Shown here: positions 18,081 through 25,260 of the stretch, one piece after another
Layout of the letters: every line of letters starts with the position of its first letter
How positions within the stretch are numbered: the stretch's first letter is position 1
NCBI RefSeq assembly: GCF_003201835.2
Contig: NZ_CP029289.2
Location: 2,550,501 to 2,614,500 of the forward strand
DNA length: 64,000 bases
DNA from: Acidianus brierleyi
GTDB lineage: Archaea > Thermoproteota > Thermoprotei_A > Sulfolobales > Sulfolobaceae
Direction of reading: 5' to 3'
Program-made: the position numbers and the translations under genes
Notes under the pieces: generated by a model
The model's input: only the letters and a program-made list of their open reading frames with translations
Database searches by the model: none
Told to the model about the DNA's origin: nothing

Positions 18081-18983
18081 GTGATGATAGAGGTTTCAAA
18101 TATTTCGAAGAAATATGGCAATTTTACTGCTTTGCAAGACGTTAAGTTTACCGTAAATAATGGAGAATTAGTAGGATATGTAGGCCTAAACGGTGCTGGT
18201 AAAACAACAACTATTGAAATAATTGCAGGTGTTTCGTATCCTAACAGCGGAGACGTCATAATTGATGGACATAGTATTATAAAAGAAAAAAAGGAAGCGT
18301 CAAAAAACGTTAGTTGGGTTCCAGAATTACCTATATTTGAGCAAGATGCTAAAGTTCTTGATTATTTTATTTATCTTGCAGGATATTACGGTATAGGTAA
18401 AGAAGAGGCTAAGAAGAAAGCAGAGGAATTATTTTCCTTAGTGGGCCTGCAAGGCAGAGAGAAGGATAAATTAAAAAATTACTCTCAGGGTATGAAAAAG
18501 AGATTCGCCCTAGCTGTGTCCTTACTTTCAGATCCAAATAATTTCTTATTTGATGAGGTTCTTAATGGACTCGATCCACAAGGGATAATGTTCTTTAGAG
18601 ATCTTGCTGTGAAATTGAAAAGAGAAAACAAAGCTGTACTCTTCTCTTCCCACATTCTTACAGAAGTAGAAAATATAGCAGATAAAGTTATTTTTATACA
18701 TAAAGGAAAAATAATAAGGCAAATGTCGATTGAAGAAATTAAAAGCTTTACCAAGACCAACATTTTCAGAGTAGTTTTGGGAAGGATTGATGGAGACGTA
18801 ATTAAGATAGCAGAAAAATATGGTAATCCAAAACTTCAAGGAAATACAATTTTTATAGAGAATTTTAATGGAAATATTCCAGGACTCTCTTCTGATTTAT
18901 TAAATTATAATGTAATAGAGATGGGCAAAGTAGAAGGTAACTTGGAGGAAGTTTTCTTTAAGTTAATTGGTGAGCAAAAATGA
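18081..18983 (+). CDS. ABC transporter ATP-binding protein
   Basis: 300 residues with Walker A GLNGAGKTTT at about 37, signature NYSQGMKKR, Walker B-like FLFDEVLNGLDP and switch His in FSSHI. The Walker B acidic motif reads DEVLNGLD, where most have DEPTxGLD, a minor variant. The C-terminal extension is typical of export ATPases. A leaderless start at GTG 18081 or ATG 18084 fits the TATA box. The stop overlaps the permease start by 4 bases. Confidence 0.87.
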   Translation: MMIEVSNISKKYGNFTALQDVKFTVNNGELVGYVGLNGAGKTTTIEIIAGVSYPNSGDVIIDGHSIIKEKKEASKNVSWVPELPIFEQDAKVLDYFIYLAGYYGIGKEEAKKKAEELFSLVGLQGREKDKLKNYSQGMKKRFALAVSLLSDPNNFLFDEVLNGLDPQGIMFFRDLAVKLKRENKAVLFSSHILTEVENIADKVIFIHKGKIIRQMSIEEIKSFTKTNIFRVVLGRIDGDVIKIAEKYGNPKLQGNTIFIENFNGNIPGLSSDLLNYNVIEMGKVEGNLEEVFFKLIGEQK

Positions 18984-20395
18984 AACCAGTATTTTATGAT
19001 TTTAAGAGAAGTTTTCTTAGATTATCTGTTATTCTTTTTATAGTAATATTTGCTGCAATAGGTATAGCAGTATCTTATGAAACTTATGCTACAAACGTTT
19101 CCTCTAATCCATACTATTTTCACAATCTTAACGTATTAGGCGTAAGTATCCAAAAAGATAATGGAGTTGAAGTCATAGGCTATGTATTTAATAACCATGG
19201 AATTCCTATAAACAACGCTCAAATTAACGTAAATGGAGCGTCCTATAGGACTAATACTTCTGGATACTTCGAACTTAATTTACCTCAATCCTATTTCGAA
19301 CCTATTGCCGTGAGTTACAATAATCAGAAAATTGAGTTTATTCCACTTCCAGTATTCGAAAACGGTTCAAAATACTTATCAGCTGAAGGCATTGAAGAAG
19401 GATTCGGCTATGGAATTCAGAATAATGTCCAGAATAATACTGTAAAATACGCGTTTGCTGTCATTAATAATAATGGAAAAGGTACACTTATTTTAGCTAT
19501 AGATACTCCAAATAATCAGAAAGTTTACGTTAGTTTCTTAAATAATTCTTTCAGTGTCACTATATCTATTACTTCTTTTAAATATGTTGGAAACGTTACT
19601 AGTTACATTAACTTTTATCATCTTCAAACTCCTAATTCAATAAAACTTTTATCAGTTGGAGTTAAATCCTCAAGTTCCTTTACATTTCCTACAACGGAAT
19701 ATTATCCAGACGGTTCCGCAATAAAATCATTAGTAGGTGGAATAAATGGAGTAATTGGAGGTTTTACTTTTATTTTCCCTGCCGTAATGCTGTATTTAGC
19801 CTATATTCTATTCTCAAAGCCGAGAGATACTGGAGCTTTGAAGTTCATACTAGCTAGACCTATAACCAGAAGAGAATTATACATTAACAGATATTTAGGA
19901 GGTGTTCTAACAGCTATAATATCTTCTTTCTTGCTCACTTTCCTATCTTATGCTACTCTTTCAATTCTAGTATCATCGTCAGGAATTTTATTACCTATAG
20001 ATATTCCACTAATATTGTTTGTTTCGACTTCTGGAGCTCTTATTGGATTCTTTTCGTTAGTGTATATGTTACCATCTTTTATAAAATCAGGAGGTGCAAT
20101 GTTAGGAATTTCGATATTTCTCTTCTTATTCTTTCAAATAGGATTAAGCACTATTGCTGGAATAATAGCCTTTACAACTGGACATATAAATGAAGTAACT
20201 CAGATGATCTATGGAATTTACTACTTTAATCCTCTTGGAGCAGAATCGTACGGTACCTATTACCTAGGAGTTCAATATGGAACAACGCCGACAGTAAGCT
20301 CAGTCCATTTACCTTTAGTAATATTATCGTCTATAGTATGGATAGCTATTCCGTTTATAATAGGTTTAATAAAGTTTAATAAGATAAATATTTGA
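18980..20395 (+). CDS. ABC-2-type permease with a large extracytoplasmic carboxypeptidase-regulatory-like domain
   Basis: 471 residues. The first hydrophobic segment (LSVILFIVIFAAIGIAVSY) is followed by an outside domain of about 220 residues whose start (GYVFNNHGIPINNAQINVNG...YRTNTSGYFEL) matches carboxypeptidase regulatory-like beta-sandwich domains. Five or six further transmembrane segments follow, including the ARPITRRELYINRYLGG loop seen in ABC-2 permeases. It works with the preceding ATPase as an exporter or membrane-remodelling system. The substrate is unknown. Confidence 0.8.
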   Translation: MKPVFYDFKRSFLRLSVILFIVIFAAIGIAVSYETYATNVSSNPYYFHNLNVLGVSIQKDNGVEVIGYVFNNHGIPINNAQINVNGASYRTNTSGYFELNLPQSYFEPIAVSYNNQKIEFIPLPVFENGSKYLSAEGIEEGFGYGIQNNVQNNTVKYAFAVINNNGKGTLILAIDTPNNQKVYVSFLNNSFSVTISITSFKYVGNVTSYINFYHLQTPNSIKLLSVGVKSSSSFTFPTTEYYPDGSAIKSLVGGINGVIGGFTFIFPAVMLYLAYILFSKPRDTGALKFILARPITRRELYINRYLGGVLTAIISSFLLTFLSYATLSILVSSSGILLPIDIPLILFVSTSGALIGFFSLVYMLPSFIKSGGAMLGISIFLFLFFQIGLSTIAGIIAFTTGHINEVTQMIYGIYYFNPLGAESYGTYYLGVQYGTTPTVSSVHLPLVILSSIVWIAIPFIIGLIKFNKINI

Positions 20396-20431
20396 TTTTT
20401 TAATAATATACTTGACTAAGGTGAATTAACT

Positions 20432-20438
20432 TTTAAAC
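20432..20438 (+). promoter_or_regulatory. TATA box for WrbA gene
   Basis: TTTAAAC is centred 25 bases before the ATG at 20460, which implies a leaderless transcript. Confidence 0.55.
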
Positions 20439-20459
20439 TGCGTTAGAACTTTTTCGCTT

Positions 20460-21053
20460 ATGGACACAAAAATTCTCGTTCTGTTCTATGGATATGGGTC
20501 TATAGTTGAGCTAGCTAAAGAAATAGCAAAGGGTGCAGAAGAAGAGGGTGCAGAAACTAGAATAAGGAAAGTTAGGGAAACTCTATATCCAGACTTAATA
20601 GAAAAATTCCATGTACCGCTTGATAGTACTAAGGATATTCAAGAAGTAAATTTAGAAGACCTTAAATGGGCAGACGGATTAGCAATAGGTTCACCAACAA
20701 GATATGGCAATATGGCGGGAGGAATGAAAACATTTCTTGATACTACTGCGCCTTTATGGAGATCTGGAGATCTCTATGGTAAACCAGTAACTTTCTTTAC
20801 AGAGGCCTCAACAATTCACGGCGGACATGAAACGACTATCTTAACTATGACAACTTATGCTTTTCATTTTGGAATGATTATAGTACCTCTAGGTTATGCA
20901 ATTCCAGAAATATCTTCTACTAATACTGGAGGAAGCCCTTATGGTTCTTCACATTTAAGCTCTAAAAAGGATTTAGATGAAAATGAAATAAAGATTGCAA
21001 GATTTCAAGGGAAGAGAATAGCTCAAGTAGCAAGAAAACTAAAAGGCTCATAA
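20460..21053 (+). CDS. wrbA: NAD(P)H:quinone oxidoreductase, WrbA-type flavodoxin
   Basis: 197 residues, the expected size. The FMN-phosphate loop is present as FYGYGSIVELAKEIAKGAEE. The GSPTRYGNMAGGMKTFLD motif is diagnostic of WrbA, and a FFTEASTIHGGHETTI segment follows. It reduces quinones by two electrons and protects against oxidative stress in the cytosol. It is monocistronic with its own promoter, between an ABC exporter and a thermopsin gene. Confidence 0.92.
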   Translation: MDTKILVLFYGYGSIVELAKEIAKGAEEEGAETRIRKVRETLYPDLIEKFHVPLDSTKDIQEVNLEDLKWADGLAIGSPTRYGNMAGGMKTFLDTTAPLWRSGDLYGKPVTFFTEASTIHGGHETTILTMTTYAFHFGMIIVPLGYAIPEISSTNTGGSPYGSSHLSSKKDLDENEIKIARFQGKRIAQVARKLKGS

Positions 21054-21327
21054 AATCCTTAATATTTATTTAAACTAATTTATCTATTAATTAAGAAATT
21101 TTCTAATAAAAAAGTAAATCATGACTCTCATTGAGGAATATTTTAGTTTCTTTTAGGCTATAGTGCAAACGAAATAAACCCTTATTTGTAAATTTATCAT
21201 ATAGAATGATAAATAATTTAATATTAATAATTAAAAAATAATTTAATAAATTCGCTATAAATCACAAAATCGGTAATACATTTGATAAAAAACTTTATAT
21301 ATTGTTAGTTAACTTCTTTAACTGAAC

Positions 21328-22761
21328 ATGAAAATTCTATATATTCTTTTGCTAATATTAGTTTTTACATCAGTTGTGGAGCCGTTTTTTGCTTCCTCTC
21401 TAGTATCTTATCAGCCGGTAACGCTTCCTCCTAAATATTATGAATATTATCCAATAAACGTCACTTCTGGACAATGTTTATTTTTTCACGTAAATACGTC
21501 TGCATTAGCTACAATAATGCTGTTTAACCAAAATCAGTTCAATATCTTTGAAAAGAATTCTTCAGGTACGCCTATTTTTTTTAACGTTAGTGATAATGTC
21601 AGCTATAAAGTGGGTCCGCTAAGCACTGATACGTATTATATTGTAGTTTTAAATAATGTAACTAATAATACAATAAATGTAAATACTGAATATTCACTTG
21701 TTCCGTACAACGTCTACAATGTTAGGTCTTCTCTTCCAGCACCAATAGGAATTGCTGACTATGGAGTGTATAATATCTCCAATACTTTAAAAGGAACTAT
21801 AACAAAATATGATGAGGCAATAGGTTACGTAACAATATATAATATCTCTGCGTTTAACTCTACACCACCAGAAGGCGTAAACAGATCTGGTGCATCATTA
21901 CAGTTAAATAGTGTATTACAAATCAATACAAACAATGGTAGTTATCAATTTTGGCTTCAAAACGTTATAGGTTTTATTACGTCAGAAAGAACATATTATG
22001 TAGAAGACAATATATGGAACTTTACCTCAAATGTCTCCTATTTAACAAATTCTAGCGTAAACGGTAAAGGCTCAGTTTTCCCTTATAAAAACGAGTTTTA
22101 TTATGCATATGGAACTAATTATTATAACTATACCTTTCCTTTATCAATGATACTCTATATAAAGGTTGAAGGTATTTCAAGTGAAGGTGTTACGATTTCC
22201 TTTGGTTATAATAATGGTTCCGGTATACAGTGGTATGATAATGCAACAATTAATGTAGCTAATGTTAAGTCCACTTATTTGCTTATAGACGACTATAATG
22301 TTACTGGTAGTCAATTATATTATGATCTTGAGCTAGTATTTGCAGGACAAGCCAATGGAGAATATACTTATTTTAAATCCATGAATGCTAGCCTAGGATT
22401 ACAGATTATATTACTTAATGGCACATTAATAACTCCAGAAAACTTTTACACTTTTGGTTCTGATACTGAAGAATCCGCTGATAACTTAATTACTATATTT
22501 AAGGAAAATCAATCATGGGTTCTTATTGGTAATGATAACTTCTATAATATTGGAAACACAAGTATACCTAAATTCTACTTACACCCATTATCAAACAAGA
22601 ATATATCTAATGCCTCATCTAGTTACTCAAGAAGTATAATACCTTCAAATACACAACAATCGTCTAATGCCACGTCGAATTTTAGCATGTTAACCTATTT
22701 ACTTTTATTTGTACTCTTTATATTGGTAGCATTAGGTATCAAAAGGTTGAGAAGACGCTAA
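21328..22761 (+). CDS. thermopsin-family acid protease (MEROPS A5), membrane anchored
   Basis: 477 residues. Signal peptide (ILYILLLILVFTSVVEPFFA), then an N-terminal extension and a thermopsin core: APIGIADYGVYN, TKYDEAIGYVTIYN, YYVEDNIWNFTSNVSYLT and YLLIDDYNVTGSQLYYDLEL. A Ser/Asn-rich linker and one transmembrane helix ending in RLRRR close the protein. It would act outside the cell at acid pH while tethered to the membrane. It shares the core architecture of the 981-residue thermopsin but lacks its three GWYN repeats. A TATA-like CTTTATATA lies about 30 bases upstream. Confidence 0.85.
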   Translation: MKILYILLLILVFTSVVEPFFASSLVSYQPVTLPPKYYEYYPINVTSGQCLFFHVNTSALATIMLFNQNQFNIFEKNSSGTPIFFNVSDNVSYKVGPLSTDTYYIVVLNNVTNNTINVNTEYSLVPYNVYNVRSSLPAPIGIADYGVYNISNTLKGTITKYDEAIGYVTIYNISAFNSTPPEGVNRSGASLQLNSVLQINTNNGSYQFWLQNVIGFITSERTYYVEDNIWNFTSNVSYLTNSSVNGKGSVFPYKNEFYYAYGTNYYNYTFPLSMILYIKVEGISSEGVTISFGYNNGSGIQWYDNATINVANVKSTYLLIDDYNVTGSQLYYDLELVFAGQANGEYTYFKSMNASLGLQIILLNGTLITPENFYTFGSDTEESADNLITIFKENQSWVLIGNDNFYNIGNTSIPKFYLHPLSNKNISNASSSYSRSIIPSNTQQSSNATSNFSMLTYLLLFVLFILVALGIKRLRRR

Positions 22762-22916
22762 AATTAAGTTATTTTTTAGGTTACTTTGTAACCTCTACAA
22801 TGTAACCAAATCTTTATATTAAAATGATTTTATAGTTAATATTTTTAAGTATATAATTTTTAAAATATTCTACTGATATAAACTAAGTTTTAAATGAAGT
22901 AAAAAGATAGGTTAAT

Positions 22917-23510
22917 GTGGAAATCGAAATTAACGGTATTAAAATTCAGTTAGTAAATTCGACTGAGAAAAACGTTAATGATTATTTAGAATTCGTTAAT
23001 TCATTATCTAAAGATGAAGATAACTATACCTTAGTAAGATATAGTGAAGTTAATAAAAATCAAATAATTGAATGGTCTAAGAGCTGGGGAAAACAAACAA
23101 TGATGATTTTAGCTTATCAGGGAGATAAAGATACTCTGAAAGTTGTAGGAAATATTCAATTAAATAAAGGTAGATATTTCGGATCAGAAAGACAATTTCA
23201 TGTTGGTGAAATAGCTTATGCAGTAGATAAGTATTTCAGAGGAAAGGGTCTAATCTATGCTCTTTTTAGTTACTTACTAAGAAGTACTGATGTAAAGATA
23301 CTTACGGCATGGGTAGATGAAAGAAATATTAAATCTCAAAAGATTTTGGAGAATTTAGGTTTTGAAAGACTTTGTAAAATTAATGAATTTATGTATTCAC
23401 TTAAGGAAAAGACATTCGTTAACTTAATTTTTTATTCTGGAAGAACTGAAGTAGCCAGAGAACGTGTTGAAAAATATTTGGAAAAATTTAACTTAAAAAT
23501 TAAATATTAG
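22917..23510 (+). CDS. GNAT-family N-acetyltransferase
   Basis: 197 residues starting at a GTG about 26 bases after a TTTTAAATG TATA-like box. The acetyl-CoA-binding motif A is visible as IAYAVDKYFRGKGLIYALF, followed by WVDERNIKSQKILENLGFERL, a classic RimJ/RimL-like GNAT block. The target is unknown. It is a single gene ending just before a T8 tract. Confidence 0.8.
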   Translation: MEIEINGIKIQLVNSTEKNVNDYLEFVNSLSKDEDNYTLVRYSEVNKNQIIEWSKSWGKQTMMILAYQGDKDTLKVVGNIQLNKGRYFGSERQFHVGEIAYAVDKYFRGKGLIYALFSYLLRSTDVKILTAWVDERNIKSQKILENLGFERLCKINEFMYSLKEKTFVNLIFYSGRTEVARERVEKYLEKFNLKIKY

Positions 23511-23518
23511 CTGTGTTA

Positions 23519-23526
23519 TTTTTTTT
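23519..23526 (+). terminator. T8 tract, probable archaeal terminator of the GNAT gene
   Basis: Eight consecutive T bases begin nine bases after the stop of the GNAT gene, fitting the U-rich termination signals of archaea. No hairpin is present or required. Confidence 0.45.
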
Positions 23527-23647
23527 AAATCTATTTTAATTTGATTCATATTAGGTTAATATGTAAATATAGTACTAAAAACAGAACATGTATATCTAAT
23601 ACTTAATTGTCGTTGACAACAGTTTCCGATAAGCCGTGAATTTTATG

Positions 23648-24748
23648 TCATTTGATATTATTTAACATTCCTAATCCTTTTAAGGCTATTAAGTAAGCTG
23701 AGGCTGTGTGTCTGTCAAATCCCTTCTCCCTCATCATCCTATCGTGATACTCAGAATTTGTAGTACCCTTTGGATTAACTAGAATAACGTTGAAACCCAA
23801 CCTAAGTGCTTTAATAACACCGTGAATTAACAACTGCTTCTTAGCGAAACGTGAAACCTTCCTATTACCGCTCTTACTCCTAGTGAACCTCCTCCTCTTA
23901 ACTAGGAACAAGTCCTCAAATACTACATAATCAACACCAACCCTTGATAGGAAATTGAGGGACTCTGATAGAGCATTCAAACGCAAAGCCATAGCTTTCC
24001 CTTTAGGAAAACCTGGTCTAGTAACATCTGAATACCAAAAAGTCTTAATGGCAATAACTTTACCATCCTTATTAACTACAACAACGTTCAACCTATCACT
24101 GTTCAAATCAAAACCGGCAATCAAACCGTAACCCACAGGTTTTGGTAAAGAGAAGTGCTTCAGATAAAGCCAGAGCGGTACTTGGAGGTGGATCATAGGG
24201 TAATGTTTAAAACTAATTACAGCACCGTAACCCTCCTCCTTCCTTTCTGCTAATTCCTCCAACTCATGGAGTAATGGTAAGTACTCCTTGCCTAAGTACG
24301 CTTTGCCGTGAACCCACTTACTCCATGGGTCTTTAACTCTAACTTCCACATGGTCTTGAAAAACGTGGAACTTCACATTCCTATTGCCCTTATCACTTTT
24401 ATTCCCCCTACTACCAAACCAGAACCTCTTGACCTTAGCGTGCAAAATCTTATCCTTCTCTCTATCCAACAAACCATCAGTAATTGTCTTAGCTTGCTTT
24501 AAAGCAGTTTCGAGGTAAATATAGTTCGGTAAGATGCTGTAAAACTCCTTAGTTAACTCATCAACACTCTTCCCATCAAACAATGGCCTAATAGCACTCT
24601 TAACTACTTGTGAGTAAGCCCTAGCAATCCTAACTATCTTATCCTTATCTTCAAAAATTACCTTACCATTCACTGTAACGAATTGGAAGTTTTCGAGAGC
24701 TTCCCTAGAACAGATAATCCTATTCCTAATCATCTGGTAGGATAACAA
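23648..24748 (-). CDS. TnpB-related protein (RuvC-like, no zinc ribbon)
   Basis: 366 residues. The RuvC-like catalytic acids are present in order: Asp in LIAGFDLNSDRLNVVVV, Glu in YVVFEDLFLVKR and Asp in GFDRHTASAYLIA. The zinc ribbon (two CxxC) of canonical TnpB between the last two acids is missing, as in the 'TnpB-related' group of archaeal IS200/IS605 accessory proteins. It starts with TTG at 24748, preceded by a strong AAAGGAGGTGAT ribosome-binding site inside the small upstream gene, which it overlaps by 23 bases. Whether it is an active RNA-guided nuclease is unknown. Confidence 0.8.
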   Translation of the reverse strand: MLSYQMIRNRIICSREALENFQFVTVNGKVIFEDKDKIVRIARAYSQVVKSAIRPLFDGKSVDELTKEFYSILPNYIYLETALKQAKTITDGLLDREKDKILHAKVKRFWFGSRGNKSDKGNRNVKFHVFQDHVEVRVKDPWSKWVHGKAYLGKEYLPLLHELEELAERKEEGYGAVISFKHYPMIHLQVPLWLYLKHFSLPKPVGYGLIAGFDLNSDRLNVVVVNKDGKVIAIKTFWYSDVTRPGFPKGKAMALRLNALSESLNFLSRVGVDYVVFEDLFLVKRRRFTRSKSGNRKVSRFAKKQLLIHGVIKALRLGFNVILVNPKGTTNSEYHDRMMREKGFDRHTASAYLIALKGLGMLNNIK

Positions 24749-24884
24749 TTACTATCACCTCCTTTTCCAACAAGCCCTTAATCTTCTCATGAATGCTTTT
24801 AGGAACGTATATTGCGTATTTTGGATCTCCGTATTTGTCATGACCCATTGAGAATATTTTTGAATGGAATGTAACTTGAACCAT
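24726..24884 (-). CDS. 52-residue AbrB-like small protein coupled to TnpB-related gene
   Basis: A short frame from ATG 24884 to TAG 24726 encodes a protein with IYVPKSIHEKIKGLLEKEV, similar in pattern to the swapped-hairpin AbrB/SpoVT fold (strand, VPKSI, helix, acidic turn, EVIVIVI). Its last codons contain the ribosome-binding site of the TnpB-related gene, with a 23-base overlap, so the two are co-translated. A perfect 24-bp palindrome containing a TATA-like core lies 14 bases upstream. A regulatory role for the element is inferred. Confidence 0.55.
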   Translation of the reverse strand: MVQVTFHSKIFSMGHDKYGDPKYAIYVPKSIHEKIKGLLEKEVIVIVILPDD

Positions 24885-24897
24885 AATTGATTATTTA

Positions 24898-24921
24898 AAG
24901 TAAAGCTTATAAGCTTTACTT
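24898..24921. promoter_or_regulatory. 24-bp perfect palindrome upstream of the small AbrB-like gene
   Basis: The sequence reads AAGTAAAGCTTA and its exact reverse complement with no spacer. Its centre (CTTATAAG) lies about 25 bases before the ATG at 24884, so it can serve as TATA box and operator at once. It could equally be the left-end hairpin of the IS200/IS605-type element. Confidence 0.6.
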
Positions 24922-24944
24922 ACAAAAATTAATCGGAGGGTGCC

Positions 24945-25125
24945 ACTATGAACTCGATGAGCAATGTGAGGGGGAGGAAGGTGCTCAATGAAACTCCCCA
25001 TGTCCTTGAAGGGAGTGGTTTAACTACCGCTCCCGTAGACGGCATGGGGAGGGAAATAAGGGGCATGAGGACGAGAGGTTGAATACAAATTCATGAAACC
25101 TCAATGAAAGTCCGACCCCTAAATT
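24945..25125 (+). ncRNA. structured GC-richer island, candidate IS200/IS605 right end or omega-like RNA
   Basis: This stretch is clearly richer in G+C than its surroundings. CCCCATG near 24997 pairs with CATGGGG near 25045. Inside it GGGAG-GGT pairs with ACC-CTCCC around the loop TTAACT, and a third stem GAGGTT/AACCTC follows near 25075-25105. On the plus strand an open frame from 24948 ends at a TGA near 25081 and reads like a TnpB C-terminal tail (GSGLTTAPVDGMGREIRGMR). I read it as the 3' end of a plus-strand tnpB with its overlapping RNA, all upstream parts lost. It could also be a leader RNA of the minus-strand element. Confidence 0.4.
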
Positions 25126-25232
25126 ATAAGATATTTTTAATAGCTTATTTAGTTAATAAAATCTGTCATTTCTTTTTATTTCTGCTTTATTTCGTTTATT
25201 ATGTCTATAAAATTTTTATACTAAGATAGTTT

Positions 25233-25240
25233 TTTAAATA
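25233..25240 (+). promoter_or_regulatory. TATA box of formate-dehydrogenase-like operon
   Basis: TTTAAATA is centred about 25 bases before the ATG at 25261, which implies a leaderless mRNA. Confidence 0.55.
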
Positions 25241-25260
25241 TTAGTTAATACTTATTACAC

